Assembly: GCA_021774195.1 (NCBI GenBank) | Contig: JAJFJJ010000119.1 | Location: 1-56,273, forward strand | From: Nitrosomonas sp. | Lineage (GTDB): Bacteria; Pseudomonadota; Gammaproteobacteria; Burkholderiales; Nitrosomonadaceae | Direction of reading: 5' to 3' | Length of the DNA stretch: 56,273 nucleotides | In this document: positions 1-9,246 of the stretch, piece after piece | How the letters are laid out: every line of letters begins with the position of its first letter | Position numbering within the stretch: position 1 is the stretch's first letter | Position numbers and translations under genes: made by a program | The notes under the pieces: generated by a model | Seen by the model: only the letters and a program-made list of their open reading frames with translations | Databases searched by the model: none | Told to the model about the DNA's origin: nothing

Positions 1-139
1 CTATGATGTTTATAGCACGCTATTTTTTCATTTTTGCTGTGTTGCAATTCGTTGCAATAACTCGTTATTTCGCCTCATTGCGCCTTGCCAAAAAGAAAAA
101 ATAACGCACTCTAAACACCATCCAACTGAGGATTTTAGG
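1..139. repeat. Partial copy of a short inverted-repeat (MITE-like) element, family A
   Basis: The block ends in CAACTGAGGATTTTAGG (123-139). The identical 17-mer forms the right arm of the hairpin at 22365-22381. The body (CTATGATGTTTATAGCACGC, then TTGCAATTCGTTG) is homologous to the block at 4885-5019. The left end lies outside the window, so whether the copy is complete is unknown. There is no ORF in it. Calling it a non-autonomous mobile element is inference. Confidence 0.6.
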
Positions 140-471
140 TTAAACTTTTGTATAAATTGTAATTATATTTTCTAAGAACGCTTGTACGGTTGCTGTGTTT
201 TGCTTATCAATTGATTCAAGTTCACCAAACCCGGTAACCGGCGCTAAAATAGGCGTCGATAAAAGTTTTCTGCTATGTATCTTGTGCCGAAGTTTGTAAT
301 TCCAAGTGATTATGACGAATACCGGAATTAATACCTTCGATTAATTCCAGCAAAAACATTTTTGTAGCTAGTTTAAAGTCGTGGTGTAAGGAATCCTCAG
401 TATTGTCGACAAATAAAAAACGAGATTTATCCGCCGAAGTATTCCAACTATATGATAAGGGAAAGCAAATC
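140..471. other. Gene-free stretch upstream of the DUF547 gene
   Basis: AT-rich DNA with no convincing gene. A 66-codon minus-strand frame (273-473) has no ribosome binding site and no family I recognise. I looked for a Pho box ahead of the DUF547-pst cluster (two direct CTGTCAT-like repeats) and did not find one. Promoters for the phosphate cluster are presumably here, but I cannot place them. Confidence 0.5.
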
Positions 472-1281
472 ATGTGTTTAATTAAACGTCTATTTATGGG
501 GTTGTTTTTCTTTCTCGTGACCCATTCTGCATTAGCAAGTCAGTTTGACCATTCTACTTGGGATGATTTGTTACAAAAGCATGTGTCTATGATTAGCCAA
601 GGACAGGCCAGTCAGGTCGATTACCATGCTTTTCTAGAAAATCGTCAGACGTTACACAAATATTTGTCTCAGTTGTCAGCGGTTAGTCACAATGAGTTTG
701 CTGCCTGGGATAAGTCAGAGAGATTGGCTTTCTTGATCAATGCTTATAATGCTTATACGGTGGAATTGATACTTTCCCGTTACCCAAAGCTTGATTCCAT
801 CAAAGACCTGGGTTCATTGTTACGTAGTCCATGGAAGAAAAAGTTTGTCCCTTTGCTGGGTGAAACGCTTTCGCTGGATAATATTGAACATGACATCATA
901 CGCCAACCGGGCGTTTATAATGAACCACGTATTCATTTCGCAGTTAACTGTGCTTCTATCGGTTGCCCGGCATTACTCAATGAAGCATTTGCCGGTGAGA
1001 AACTGGACCAACAATTGGATGTCGTCACGCATGCTTTTCTAGCAGATCGTACACGTAACCGCTATAACACCAAGACAGGAAGACTCGAAGTCTCCAAAAT
1101 TTTTGATTGGTATGATAAAGATTTCGAAAGAGGATGGGGTGGCTGGCACTCATTGAGTCAATTCTTCGCACACTATGCCGATAGTCTGACAGACACGCCA
1201 CAAGCCAAGCAAACAGTGGTTGCTGGTGGTCTCAAGATACGATATCTGAGCTATGATTGGAAATTAAACGACAAAAAATAA
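472..1281 (+). CDS. DUF547 family secreted protein
   Basis: A 269-residue protein that begins with a signal peptide (MCLIKRLFMGLFFFLVTHSALA, cleavage near the ALA-SQ step). The mature part carries the DUF547 pattern: a KHV..GQVDY start, a FLINAYNAYTVELIL helix, the LDNIEHDIIR segment and a conserved NCASIGCP Cys motif around residues 165-175. DUF547 proteins are widespread, predicted to be exported, and have no defined biochemical role. The ATG at 472 is chosen because it gives a clean signal peptide and has an AAGG purine run about ten bases upstream; a TTG at 403 opens the frame but only adds a charged tail. The stop abuts pstS, so it is probably the first gene of the pst transcript. A link to phosphate use is inferred from position only. 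Confidence 0.85.
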   Translation: MCLIKRLFMGLFFFLVTHSALASQFDHSTWDDLLQKHVSMISQGQASQVDYHAFLENRQTLHKYLSQLSAVSHNEFAAWDKSERLAFLINAYNAYTVELILSRYPKLDSIKDLGSLLRSPWKKKFVPLLGETLSLDNIEHDIIRQPGVYNEPRIHFAVNCASIGCPALLNEAFAGEKLDQQLDVVTHAFLADRTRNRYNTKTGRLEVSKIFDWYDKDFERGWGGWHSLSQFFAHYADSLTDTPQAKQTVVAGGLKIRYLSYDWKLNDKK

Positions 1282-1299
1282 GTGCGGTCAAACATAACC

Positions 1300-2124
1300 A
1301 TGTCTAAAAACAGTTTATTTATCGGTCTGCTGTGTTTCGCCATTAGCTCAAGCTGGTTTTCTGGCGCAAATGCTGCATCGCAACGCCTGATACTAACCGG
1401 ATCAAGTACAGTAGCGCCACTGGTTGGTGAAATAGCACGACAATACGAGTCTATGCATCCTGGTGTACGTATTGATGTGCAGACTGGTGGGTCTTCACGA
1501 GGTATCAATGACACCCGTAATGGTGTGGCTGATATCGGTATGGTGTCACGTGCTTTGAAACCAACTGAAAAAGATCTACAGGCTTTTGCCATTGCACTAG
1601 ATGGTATCAGTATGATTGTCCACGCGAATAACCCCATCACAGCACTTAGTAAACAGCAAATAGCTGATATTTTTACTGGTAAGATTATCAACTGGAAAAC
1701 TGTTGGCGGAGTAGATGCCCGAATTACTGTGGTGAATAAAGCAGAAGGGCGTTCTACACTGGAACTATTTCTACAGTATTTTCAATTAAGAAACAGCCAG
1801 ATCAAGCCGCATATTATTATTGGTGATAACCCACAAGGAATCAAAACCATCACAGGAAATCCACATGCCATCGGCTATGTGTCCATTGGTGCGGCAGAAT
1901 ATGAAACAAAACGTGGCGCGCCCATCCGTTTATTGGCATTGGACGGTATAGATGCTTCTATTGAGAATCTCCATACGGGAGTCTTCCCATTGTCTCGTCC
2001 GTTAAATTTAGTTACGGCCAAAATACCGCGGGGGTTAACTCAAAGCTTTATTATATTTGCTCGTTCTCAACAGGTTCGGCCATTGGTTAAGGCGCAATAT
2101 TTTGTTCCAGTCCGTGTTGATTGA
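1300..2124 (+). CDS. pstS: Phosphate ABC transporter, periplasmic phosphate-binding protein
   Basis: The binding component that captures phosphate in the periplasm and delivers it to PstC/PstA. A signal peptide ends at about residue 25 (SGANA-AS). The mature protein starts with LILTGSSTVAPLVGEIA, followed by TGGSSRGINDTRNGVADIGMVSR, the phosphate-binding loops of the PstS family. A later segment, INWKTVGG..ITVVNKAEGRSTLELF, matches the second-lobe signature. At 274 residues it is shorter than E. coli PstS (about 346) and matches the compact PstS-like class. ATG 1300 is preferred over GTG 1282 because it starts directly at the signal peptide. The 3' end overlaps pstC, so translation is coupled. 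Confidence 0.93.
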   Translation: MSKNSLFIGLLCFAISSSWFSGANAASQRLILTGSSTVAPLVGEIARQYESMHPGVRIDVQTGGSSRGINDTRNGVADIGMVSRALKPTEKDLQAFAIALDGISMIVHANNPITALSKQQIADIFTGKIINWKTVGGVDARITVVNKAEGRSTLELFLQYFQLRNSQIKPHIIIGDNPQGIKTITGNPHAIGYVSIGAAEYETKRGAPIRLLALDGIDASIENLHTGVFPLSRPLNLVTAKIPRGLTQSFIIFARSQQVRPLVKAQYFVPVRVD

Positions 2125-2956
2125 TACGCTGACACGCTGGCTTCTTCGTGCGGGCGCTATTGTTTCCGCGCTGGTCATGTTACTTATTCTAGCCTTCTTA
2201 TTGATCGAATCATGGCCGGTTCTTGACCAGATCACACCCACACGGTTTTTTACCGATACCTCATGGCACCCGATGGAAGGTGCTTATAATTTAATGCCGA
2301 TGCTATCCGGTACGCTCTTGGCTAGTGTCGGCGCATTATTACTGGCCATACCACTCGGTATCGCATCGGCATTGTTTATCGTTTTTTATGCGCCAATCTA
2401 TTTTGCGCTACCTTACAAGCGCCTCATTGAATTGTTGGCCGGTATTCCTTCTGTGGTTTTTGGTTTTTGGGGGTTAACCACATTGGTGCCACTAATTAAT
2501 CAACTTCATCCGCCGGGCGCCAGCTTGTTAGCGGCAATTTTGGTGTTGACTTTGATGATTCTACCCACCATCACATTAACCGCTTATGCAGCACTCAACG
2601 CTGTACCTAAAGAATACCTACATGGTGCCGCCGCATTGGGACTGTCTCGCTGGGGAATGATCTATGGGGTTGTGTTCCCAGCCGCCCGCAGTGGTATTGT
2701 GGCAGGCATTATTCTGGCTGCTGGTCGTGCTATCGGTGAAACCATGGCTGTTTTGATGGTGGCGGGGAATGTCGTGCAACACCCGGAAGGGTTGTTTGAT
2801 CCTATTCGTACCCTGGCGGCCAACATTGCGTTGGAAATGGCTTACGCTATGGGCGACCACCGTGCCGTACTGTTTGTATCTGGCTTGCTGCTGATGTTGC
2901 TAGTTATGTTGCTGTCTGCAATGGCGGGCAAGATGGAGAACAATCAATATGCTTGA
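2114..2956 (+). CDS. pstC: Phosphate ABC transporter permease PstC
   Basis: One of the two inner-membrane permease subunits of the Pst importer. It has about six hydrophobic helices. The binding-protein-dependent permease loop (EAA-type) appears as AALNAVPKEYLHGAAALGLSRWGMI, followed by IILAAGRAIGETMAVLMVAGN, the typical PstC/PstA GRAIGET motif. The frame is open from TTG 2057, but that would overlap pstS by 68 bases. GTG 2114 (or TTG 2117) gives an 11-base overlap and an N-terminus aligning with family members, so I use GTG with modest certainty. The gene ends six bases into the first possible start of pstA; the four pst genes clearly form one operon. Confidence 0.93.
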   Translation: MLIDTLTRWLLRAGAIVSALVMLLILAFLLIESWPVLDQITPTRFFTDTSWHPMEGAYNLMPMLSGTLLASVGALLLAIPLGIASALFIVFYAPIYFALPYKRLIELLAGIPSVVFGFWGLTTLVPLINQLHPPGASLLAAILVLTLMILPTITLTAYAALNAVPKEYLHGAAALGLSRWGMIYGVVFPAARSGIVAGIILAAGRAIGETMAVLMVAGNVVQHPEGLFDPIRTLAANIALEMAYAMGDHRAVLFVSGLLLMLLVMLLSAMAGKMENNQYA

Positions 2957-2966
2957 GGTTATAACC

Positions 2967-3818
2967 ATGGATAAATGGCAATCCTATCGTGATCGATTCA
3001 TCCAGTTGCTCATCTATTGTTTAGTTCTTTTAGTCAGCGCTGTTTTCGTCTGGATCTTGTTTGATCTAATTAAAGGCGGGTGGTCGCATCTTTCCTGGGA
3101 ATTTCTGACACAGTCTCCATTTGATGCCGGGCGCTCCGGGGGCATAGGTCCCATACTGATTTCCACATTACTCATTTTATTGGTGGCTTTGATAACTGCC
3201 TTGCCATTAGCATGGACTACGGCTGCTTTATTGGCTGAATATGTACCGGTTACCAGTCAATTCGGCAAAACCATACGATTCAGTCTGCAAGTGTTGGCAG
3301 GTGTGCCTTCTATTGTTTTTGGTTTGTTTGGCAATGCTTTCTTCAGTATCTATTTGGGGCTGGGTTTTTCCATTTTGTCTGGTGGATTAACATTGGCTTG
3401 TATGTTACTTCCAATTTTAGTCAGTACTGCTGAAGCGGGTTTACGAGCCGTACCGCAGTCTTACCGTTTATCCGCTGCCGCATTGGGTATGTCACGTACG
3501 GCCACACTGATTCAACTGCTTTTGCCGGCGGCAGCACCGACTCTGGCAGCCGGATTGTTATTGGGCATTGGGCGTGCTGTGGCCGAGACAGCAGCGTTAT
3601 TATTTACCAGTGGCTACGTCGATCGTATGCCAGATTCACTACTGGATTCCGGTCGAGCATTGGCATTGCATATTTTTGATTTGGCCATGAACGTTCCTGG
3701 TGGTGACACGCCCGCGTATGCGTCTGCATTGGTACTGGTTGTTTTGTTATTGTGTATTAATATTTTAGCTATGAAACTGGCTTATGGTTTGCAACGAAGA
3801 AGGATCATGTCGCTATGA
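2967..3818 (+). CDS. pstA: Phosphate ABC transporter permease PstA
   Basis: Second permease subunit of the Pst importer, partner of PstC. Six predicted helices. The EAA-type loop reads AGLRAVPQSYRLSAAALGMSRTATL, and the following LLGIGRAVAETAALLFTSGY is the PstA version of the GRAxxET motif. ATG 2967 is chosen because a GAGG Shine-Dalgarno sequence (at the pstC stop) sits about eight bases upstream; an in-frame ATG at 2949 would overlap pstC and has no better site. Its stop overlaps the pstB start in an ATGA arrangement, pointing to translational coupling. Confidence 0.93.
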   Translation: MDKWQSYRDRFIQLLIYCLVLLVSAVFVWILFDLIKGGWSHLSWEFLTQSPFDAGRSGGIGPILISTLLILLVALITALPLAWTTAALLAEYVPVTSQFGKTIRFSLQVLAGVPSIVFGLFGNAFFSIYLGLGFSILSGGLTLACMLLPILVSTAEAGLRAVPQSYRLSAAALGMSRTATLIQLLLPAAAPTLAAGLLLGIGRAVAETAALLFTSGYVDRMPDSLLDSGRALALHIFDLAMNVPGGDTPAYASALVLVVLLLCINILAMKLAYGLQRRRIMSL

Positions 3819-4678
3819 ATGCTACCCCAGATAATTCTCTACAGAATAGTTGTAACTGTGACGACGCATATACCTTAGGCCCATTACAGGTTGGCCCACC
3901 CTGTTGTGACCCACAACCTGTTATTCAGGTGGAAAATCTATCGCTTCAGTATGGTGGCAAAACCGCTCTTGAGAAAGTAACGCTGGATATTTATCGTGGC
4001 TGTATTACTGCACTAATTGGGCCATCCGGCTGTGGCAAAACCAGTTTCTTATCTGCTATTAATCGGCTCATTGATTTAATTCCTACTTGTCAGATAAGCG
4101 GACACATACGTGTTGACGGAGAAGATATTTATGATCCGGGTACTAATGTACAAGCTTTACGACGAAAAATCGGCATGGTTTTCCAAAAACCTACACCATT
4201 CCCTTTATCTATTCGGCGCAATATTACTTTACCATTGCGTGAACATGGTATTACACAACGTCATAAAGTTGAGGCCATTATCGAGCAGGTGCTACGCGAT
4301 GTGGGCTTGTGGGATGAAGTATGTGACCGTCTGGATACAGCTGCGCTTAGTTTGTCGGGTGGGCAGCAACAGCGGTTATGTATCGCACGCGCATTGGCAT
4401 TAAACCCGGAAATCCTGCTGATGGATGAGCCGTGCAGCGCACTTGATCCGATTGCCTCAGGCGTAGTTGAAGATTTGATCAGCCGTTTAAGTGGTCGCTA
4501 TACCATTGTTATCGTCACCCACAATCTGGCGCAGGCAAGGCGTATCGCCAACTATGCCGCTTTCTTTTGGATAAAAGAGCGTGCCGGACAACTGGTTGAA
4601 TTTGGCCATTGTCGGCATATTTTTGAATCTCCAACACATGAACTAACCGCCGCTTATGTGAACGGTAGTAGAGGATAA
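3815..4678 (+). CDS. pstB: Phosphate ABC transporter ATPase PstB with a Cys-rich N-terminal extension
   Basis: The cytoplasmic ATPase that powers PstCA. Walker A is GPSGCGKTS (residues 69-77), the Q-loop is MVFQKPTPFP (the PstB hallmark), the signature is LSGGQQQR (about 180-187), Walker B is LLMDEPCSALDP and the switch His is in VTHN. The ABC domain starts at about residue 37. Before it lies an extension absent from E. coli PstB that holds NSCNCDD (C13, C15) and GPPCCDP (C30, C31). Four cysteines in a CxC...CC pattern could bind a metal or be redox active; this is speculation. The gene ends the pst operon. No phoU follows; a truncated gene does. Confidence 0.93.
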   Translation: MNATPDNSLQNSCNCDDAYTLGPLQVGPPCCDPQPVIQVENLSLQYGGKTALEKVTLDIYRGCITALIGPSGCGKTSFLSAINRLIDLIPTCQISGHIRVDGEDIYDPGTNVQALRRKIGMVFQKPTPFPLSIRRNITLPLREHGITQRHKVEAIIEQVLRDVGLWDEVCDRLDTAALSLSGGQQQRLCIARALALNPEILLMDEPCSALDPIASGVVEDLISRLSGRYTIVIVTHNLAQARRIANYAAFFWIKERAGQLVEFGHCRHIFESPTHELTAAYVNGSRG

Positions 4679-4684
4679 GAAATC

Positions 4685-4842
4685 ATGACTATGAGAGCAA
4701 AACTTGTGAAATATTTGTTTTTTTTAATCGGTAGCCTACAAGTTTCAGCCGCATCCAAGAACGGTTTTAATTTGGATGGTGCATTGATTCCGATTGATCC
4801 TAAATTCTTCAGTTGGTCGCTACAAAAACAACCAACCTTATG
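4685..4842 (+). pseudogene. Truncated exported protein, probable DUF3179 N-terminal remnant
   Basis: A 52-codon frame seven bases after pstB. It encodes a signal peptide (MRAKLVKYLFFLIGSLQVSA), then KNGFNLDGALIPIDPKFFSW and a short unrelated tail before a stop. NGF-L-ALIP near the mature N-terminus is how DUF3179 proteins begin; in those a segment of roughly 15 residues separates ALIP from DPKF, which here are nearly fused. I read this as the head of a DUF3179 gene that suffered an internal deletion and then lost the rest to the repeat block just downstream. The family assignment is from memory of the motif and moderate at best; a genuine small exported protein is the alternative. Confidence 0.4.
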
Positions 4843-4863
4843 AAATTAAGAATAATATGATAC

Positions 4864-5020
4864 ACACCTTTTGGGTGAGCCTCGCTATGATGTTTTATAG
4901 CACGCTGTTCTTTATTTCTGACTGCGTTGCAATTCGTTGTGAACTAGTTTACTTCTCATTGCGTCTTGTCAGAAACAAACAACAACACACGCTAAAAACC
5001 ATTCAACTGCAATTTTAGGT
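4864..5020. repeat. MITE-like element family A, second copy
   Basis: Homologous to 1-139: both contain CTATGATGTTT(T)ATAGCACGC, TTGCAATTCGTTG, a CTCATTGCG(C/T)CTTG segment and end in CAACTG..ATTTTAGGT. Its left part, CTTTTGGGTGAGCCT, recurs at 12081-12095 inside a different nested element. No matching left inverted arm is visible, so this copy may be truncated, or the left end may have recombined with the broken gene at 4685-4842. Confidence 0.6.
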
Positions 5021-5030
5021 TGATAGTCAC

Positions 5031-7931
5031 CTAATCAGTATCTATGCAATCAAAGATACTTTTAGATTCAACTGGTTTTCCAACAAAGTATCCTTGCGCA
5101 TAATCAATATCCATTTTCTTTAGTAATGAATAAATTTCCTTATTTTCAACAAATTCCGCAGTAATTTTCTTTCCAAACCCTCTTGCCACACTACACAATG
5201 CTTTAACCAATATTTGATCATCTTTATTATTGGCCAAATTTCGAATGAAAGAACCATCTATTTTGACTGCATCAACAGGTAATTCCCGCAGGTAATAAAA
5301 AGATGAAAAACCAACCCCAAAATCATCCAACACAAAGCCGCAGCCTAGTTCCTTAATCTCTTTCATTAGGCAACTCGCTGCCGGCAAATCCTCTAATGCG
5401 GCTGTTTCCGTAATCTCAAACATCAAGATATTGGGGTCTACACTGTGACATAATAGTTCTTGTTTAAGAATAGGTAATAATTCCGGATCATTAAAGGCGT
5501 GTGCGGAAAGATTCACTGAAAACTTAATCGGATCAGTACGACCCTGGTTTATTTTGGACGCTTGCGCAATCGCTTTTCGTAATACCATATGATCGATTGC
5601 ATGAATCAAGCCTGTTTGCTCGGCAGCGGGTATAAAGTCCGCAGGTGAAAGTATAGAACCATCCTTGTCACGCATACGAAGCAAAACTTCATAATGACGG
5701 GTTTCATCACGTGATACATCCATAATCGGTTGCAAATAGAGTATAAAGTTATCATGTATATGCGAATATTCAATTTTTTCTTTCCAGGAAATCAATGTGC
5801 GCATTCGTTCCCTGCTATGGTCCTCATCAGAGTATAAGTACCACCCATTTCTTCCGGTTTCCTTAGAGTGATACATTGCAAGATCAGCGGCAGCTAGTAG
5901 ATCATGAACATTACGTCCGTGCTCTGGAAAAAGGGCAATGCCGATACTGGCAGAAACTTTATGTGTTCGATTATGTATGGTTAATTGTGCTTCACTAAGA
6001 TGCACAAGAATTTTCTTGGCAACCTCAATAGCACCTTCCGCGCTTATTTCTGGCAAAATTACCGCGAACTCATCACCGCCTAAACGTCCGGTTATATCAT
6101 CTCCCCGAATTGTTCTAGATAACATTCCGGCGACCATTCTCAATAATGCATCGCCTGCTTGATGGCCACTGGTATCATTAATGTATTTAAATCGATCCAA
6201 ATCAAAAAATAATAAAGCGCCCGAATGCTTGTATCTGTCTGACCAATTGAGGATTTGCTCCAGTTCTTCACTAAATCGACGCCGATTAAAGAGATTAGTC
6301 AGTGGGTCATGATCAGCCAACCAGGCTAAGTGACCTTCAACTCGTTTATATTCAGTAATATCCAAGCCTACAGACAAAATCGATGGGTCCTCTGTTGAAG
6401 CCCAAGCCAAACGTGAGTGAAGCCAAGCAACATGTCGTGTTGTCCCATCTTTACAATGTGTAATTGCCTCATGCCGAAGCTGTTCTCGTTGTCCGTGATG
6501 GATTTCTTCAAGACGAGCGAAGATGTCGTGGGAACCTTGTTCAGAAATAAGAATGTTCAAAAACTTGGCGCCTCGGAGTTCTGCCTCAGTATAGTGCGTC
6601 AGCATTTCTCCATAAGCGTTCAAAGAAGTTACTTTGCCTTCGACGTTTTGGGTCAAAACAATGACCTGTGCGGTATCAAGCAAATTAGCGACAAAATCTC
6701 TTTCTTTGCTTAATTCATCTCTTTGTTTAATGAGTAATTTGGTTCGAGAGGAGACTTGATTTTCGAGCCGTTCTAATTGCACAGATAAGGTTACAGCCGC
6801 ATCATACAAAGTGTCGATTTCATCCCGGAAAGAATGCTTTCTTTCGGCTGACGACAAAGAAATACGAAAATTCTCAAATTGACCGCTGGCTAGCAAAGGT
6901 AATGTATAAGAAATATCTCTTAAACGTGACAATAATCTGGTGAAAATAACAAATAACAATGCTTCTGAAACAATTAAACCAAGCAGGCCAATAAAGGCAA
7001 TCTTCCAAATTGACTCATAGATGTTATTAACTGTCGAGGTTACATCAGTAATAACAACCAAATAGACATTGTCCGAATCAATCGAATCAATGAGTGGAAT
7101 CAATTTTATTTTCAGATGATAACCTGACCAATCAAGCAATACACCATCATTTAATTGATCGAGATCTGGAAAAACTTTCCCTGCTTTGCTAAGTATCTCA
7201 TAATTAATTCCTTTACTTGTTAACGCAATAATGCGCGTATCCCATTGCGAAATATATGAGGTATCGTGCAATTGATCCAGTTTTGAAGTATCGGAAATGA
7301 GTAAACCAATATCTGCACCAGACATACTTTGGAAATCGAGCAATGTATCGGCCAATGATACGCCGACTGCAACAACGCCGACATTTTGACTGCCTACTAA
7401 CAAGGGCGCGATAGTATATTGCAAACAACTTTCTTTGCAAACTAGGGGATTAATAGGGCGTTCTAACTCATTGACGTTGCTAATCCAATGCCCCATCTTT
7501 TCACTTTCTTCCAGTTCTTTGGCAATATCTCCCCACTTAGCGATCAATTCTCCAGATTGATTATAAAAATGAACAAATTCCACGCCGCTGTGAAATTGCA
7601 ATAATGCCAAATGCTGATCAAACACATCGCTTATGATCTTTCCATCACCGGTTAATAAACTTTCACTCATCCGGTCCCAAAAAGGAATCATTTCAGCTAG
7701 TTGGCGAAGATCTTGTGAAGTCTTTGCGATGAGACTGTCTATTTCTTGTGTATAGCGTTTATGCTCCACATCGCTTTGTCTTTCAAAGTTCGACATTAAG
7801 CTTAAATAACTAATCGCACAAAATAACAATACGACAGCTAGTAAAATTAAACTGCTAAGTAATGATATTTTCCATTTAAAGCTTAGAAAACGTCGGTTTG
7901 TAGGACTTCTAACCTCAAGATTTTCAGCCAT
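5031..7931 (-). CDS. Membrane GGDEF/EAL protein with periplasmic sensor and PAS domain
   Basis: A 966-residue c-di-GMP signalling protein. Order: cytoplasmic tail, helix at about 21-44, a periplasmic region of roughly 260 residues (Cache/CHASE-like, not assigned to a family), a second helix near 310-330, a HAMP-like linker and coiled coil, a PAS domain (about 415-530), GGDEF and EAL. The diguanylate cyclase motif is intact (RLGGDEF, GGDEF at 618-622). The phosphodiesterase domain starts YEVLLR (EVL at 748-750) and keeps FEITETA, DDFGVGFSS, KIDGSF and the AEFVEN glutamate, so both activities are possible. It lies 39 bases after the porin gene on the same strand and is probably co-transcribed with it and the phosphate-binding-like gene, which suggests it senses what they bind. 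Confidence 0.9.
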   Translation of the reverse strand: MAENLEVRSPTNRRFLSFKWKISLLSSLILLAVVLLFCAISYLSLMSNFERQSDVEHKRYTQEIDSLIAKTSQDLRQLAEMIPFWDRMSESLLTGDGKIISDVFDQHLALLQFHSGVEFVHFYNQSGELIAKWGDIAKELEESEKMGHWISNVNELERPINPLVCKESCLQYTIAPLLVGSQNVGVVAVGVSLADTLLDFQSMSGADIGLLISDTSKLDQLHDTSYISQWDTRIIALTSKGINYEILSKAGKVFPDLDQLNDGVLLDWSGYHLKIKLIPLIDSIDSDNVYLVVITDVTSTVNNIYESIWKIAFIGLLGLIVSEALLFVIFTRLLSRLRDISYTLPLLASGQFENFRISLSSAERKHSFRDEIDTLYDAAVTLSVQLERLENQVSSRTKLLIKQRDELSKERDFVANLLDTAQVIVLTQNVEGKVTSLNAYGEMLTHYTEAELRGAKFLNILISEQGSHDIFARLEEIHHGQREQLRHEAITHCKDGTTRHVAWLHSRLAWASTEDPSILSVGLDITEYKRVEGHLAWLADHDPLTNLFNRRRFSEELEQILNWSDRYKHSGALLFFDLDRFKYINDTSGHQAGDALLRMVAGMLSRTIRGDDITGRLGGDEFAVILPEISAEGAIEVAKKILVHLSEAQLTIHNRTHKVSASIGIALFPEHGRNVHDLLAAADLAMYHSKETGRNGWYLYSDEDHSRERMRTLISWKEKIEYSHIHDNFILYLQPIMDVSRDETRHYEVLLRMRDKDGSILSPADFIPAAEQTGLIHAIDHMVLRKAIAQASKINQGRTDPIKFSVNLSAHAFNDPELLPILKQELLCHSVDPNILMFEITETAALEDLPAASCLMKEIKELGCGFVLDDFGVGFSSFYYLRELPVDAVKIDGSFIRNLANNKDDQILVKALCSVARGFGKKITAEFVENKEIYSLLKKMDIDYAQGYFVGKPVESKSIFDCIDTD

Positions 7932-7970
7932 ATTATATTTTCAGATATCTCGCCCCAAAAAAATTTTAAT

Positions 7971-9242
7971 TTAGAAGCGATAAGAAAGTTGTGCTGCAAA
8001 TATATTCCAATGTTGGGATGTCCCAAATGGGTTTTGATTGTCTAAAGTCGATAACCAACCCGTACCATTAACACGATGGTACTCTCCACGCAGCATGATT
8101 TGTGGCGTAATATTCCATCGTAGACCGACTACAAAATCTTTTGCAAACCGACTATGTGCAGGGAGGCCGGTCGCGGCAGCAAATTTTTTCCCATTACGAT
8201 CACTACGATCTGTGAAAAGAACATCATAGCGAATCATTGCTTCCCATTTATGATTAAAGCGATATTCACCCTGAAAGTAGAAACTTTCACCATAAAAGTC
8301 AAGATTATCGAATTGAGGAACATTAAAACCGCTAAATTTAAAATGGCGGAGGGCATATTCCGAGGTCAAGCTCCAACGCTCGGTATTATATTGCGCAGAA
8401 AAAAAGATTGGTGAGAATTGGATCGAACCAGGGCCCAATGGGTCATTAAGTCCTGCTGGATTATAACCGACATTAGCCCACAATCCACTAACAGCCAGAC
8501 GGATACGTCCATCATTGGTTTCATAAATACCACGACCAAGATAACCTACCTCAGATGTTAATTTACCTGCTTGACCTAATCCAATAACTGCTGCTTTAGT
8601 ATCTCTGTCACCCACAATTGGTTTCGCTATGCCAAATTGAACGGCAATGCTACCAAGACTGGAGTGAGAAGTATCAGCATAAAGTTGTACGGAGTCTGAT
8701 GAAAGCCCAAAGTTGCGTACTCGATCAAAATAAATAGATTGCGGCAAAAGAATGCTGGGTCGAGTAAACGCAACATCACGTGTTTCATTATAAAAACCAA
8801 ATGGATTTTTCAATCTTCCAACACGAACACCAAATTGATTCGTTTCATGAGAATATATTCGATAATCAGCAAAACCAAAATCAAGTCTCGGGTGCGAAGA
8901 ACTACCTTCACCTGCACGACGATATAAGCCTTGTCCAGATAGTTGAAGTCTAGGCAAAGGTCGGAACGAAGCATTTAGGCCCACCTCTGTAAAACCAAAA
9001 CCACCGCCTTGATCAGAGTTGCCAAAGACATCATTATTCGATGTTGAAATAAATGCTTGGCTTGCAAAACCATGTATTTGTAAATTATCTTTCAATCTCT
9101 CGGGTTTAAACCATTCGATTGTTGATGATTTGGCGGTTTCATTTTTTAACTCATTGGCTTGTTCTTGAGCCTGGGAGGGAGTGCTCCACAGGAAAACCAG
9201 GATGAAAAGCATCTTAGCTGCCGACTGGCAATATTTATACAT
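7971..9242 (-). CDS. Outer-membrane beta-barrel porin
   Basis: A 423-residue protein with a signal peptide (MYKYCQSAAKMLFILVFLWSTPSQA) and a barrel-like pattern of alternating strands ending in the C-terminal aromatic signature LSYRF typical of outer-membrane proteins. GRLKNPFGFYNETRDVAFTRPS resembles the strand region of large porin-like proteins found beside sensor operons. ATG 9242 is selected because it starts a canonical signal peptide, has AGG seven bases upstream and avoids the overlap with the upstream gene that the ATG near 9278 would cause. It is the middle gene of the binding protein - porin - GGDEF/EAL cluster. Substrate unknown; phosphate or another oxyanion is an inference from the neighbour. 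Confidence 0.85.
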   Translation of the reverse strand: MYKYCQSAAKMLFILVFLWSTPSQAQEQANELKNETAKSSTIEWFKPERLKDNLQIHGFASQAFISTSNNDVFGNSDQGGGFGFTEVGLNASFRPLPRLQLSGQGLYRRAGEGSSSHPRLDFGFADYRIYSHETNQFGVRVGRLKNPFGFYNETRDVAFTRPSILLPQSIYFDRVRNFGLSSDSVQLYADTSHSSLGSIAVQFGIAKPIVGDRDTKAAVIGLGQAGKLTSEVGYLGRGIYETNDGRIRLAVSGLWANVGYNPAGLNDPLGPGSIQFSPIFFSAQYNTERWSLTSEYALRHFKFSGFNVPQFDNLDFYGESFYFQGEYRFNHKWEAMIRYDVLFTDRSDRNGKKFAAATGLPAHSRFAKDFVVGLRWNITPQIMLRGEYHRVNGTGWLSTLDNQNPFGTSQHWNIFAAQLSYRF

Positions 9243-9246
9243 ACCG

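Noticed and set aside
140-471. Pho box upstream of the phosphate operon
   Set aside because: No pair of CTGTCAT-like direct repeats was seen at the right spacing.
273-473. 66-codon minus-strand frame upstream of the DUF547 gene
   Set aside because: No ribosome site, no family motif, and it covers the likely promoter area and start of the DUF547 gene.
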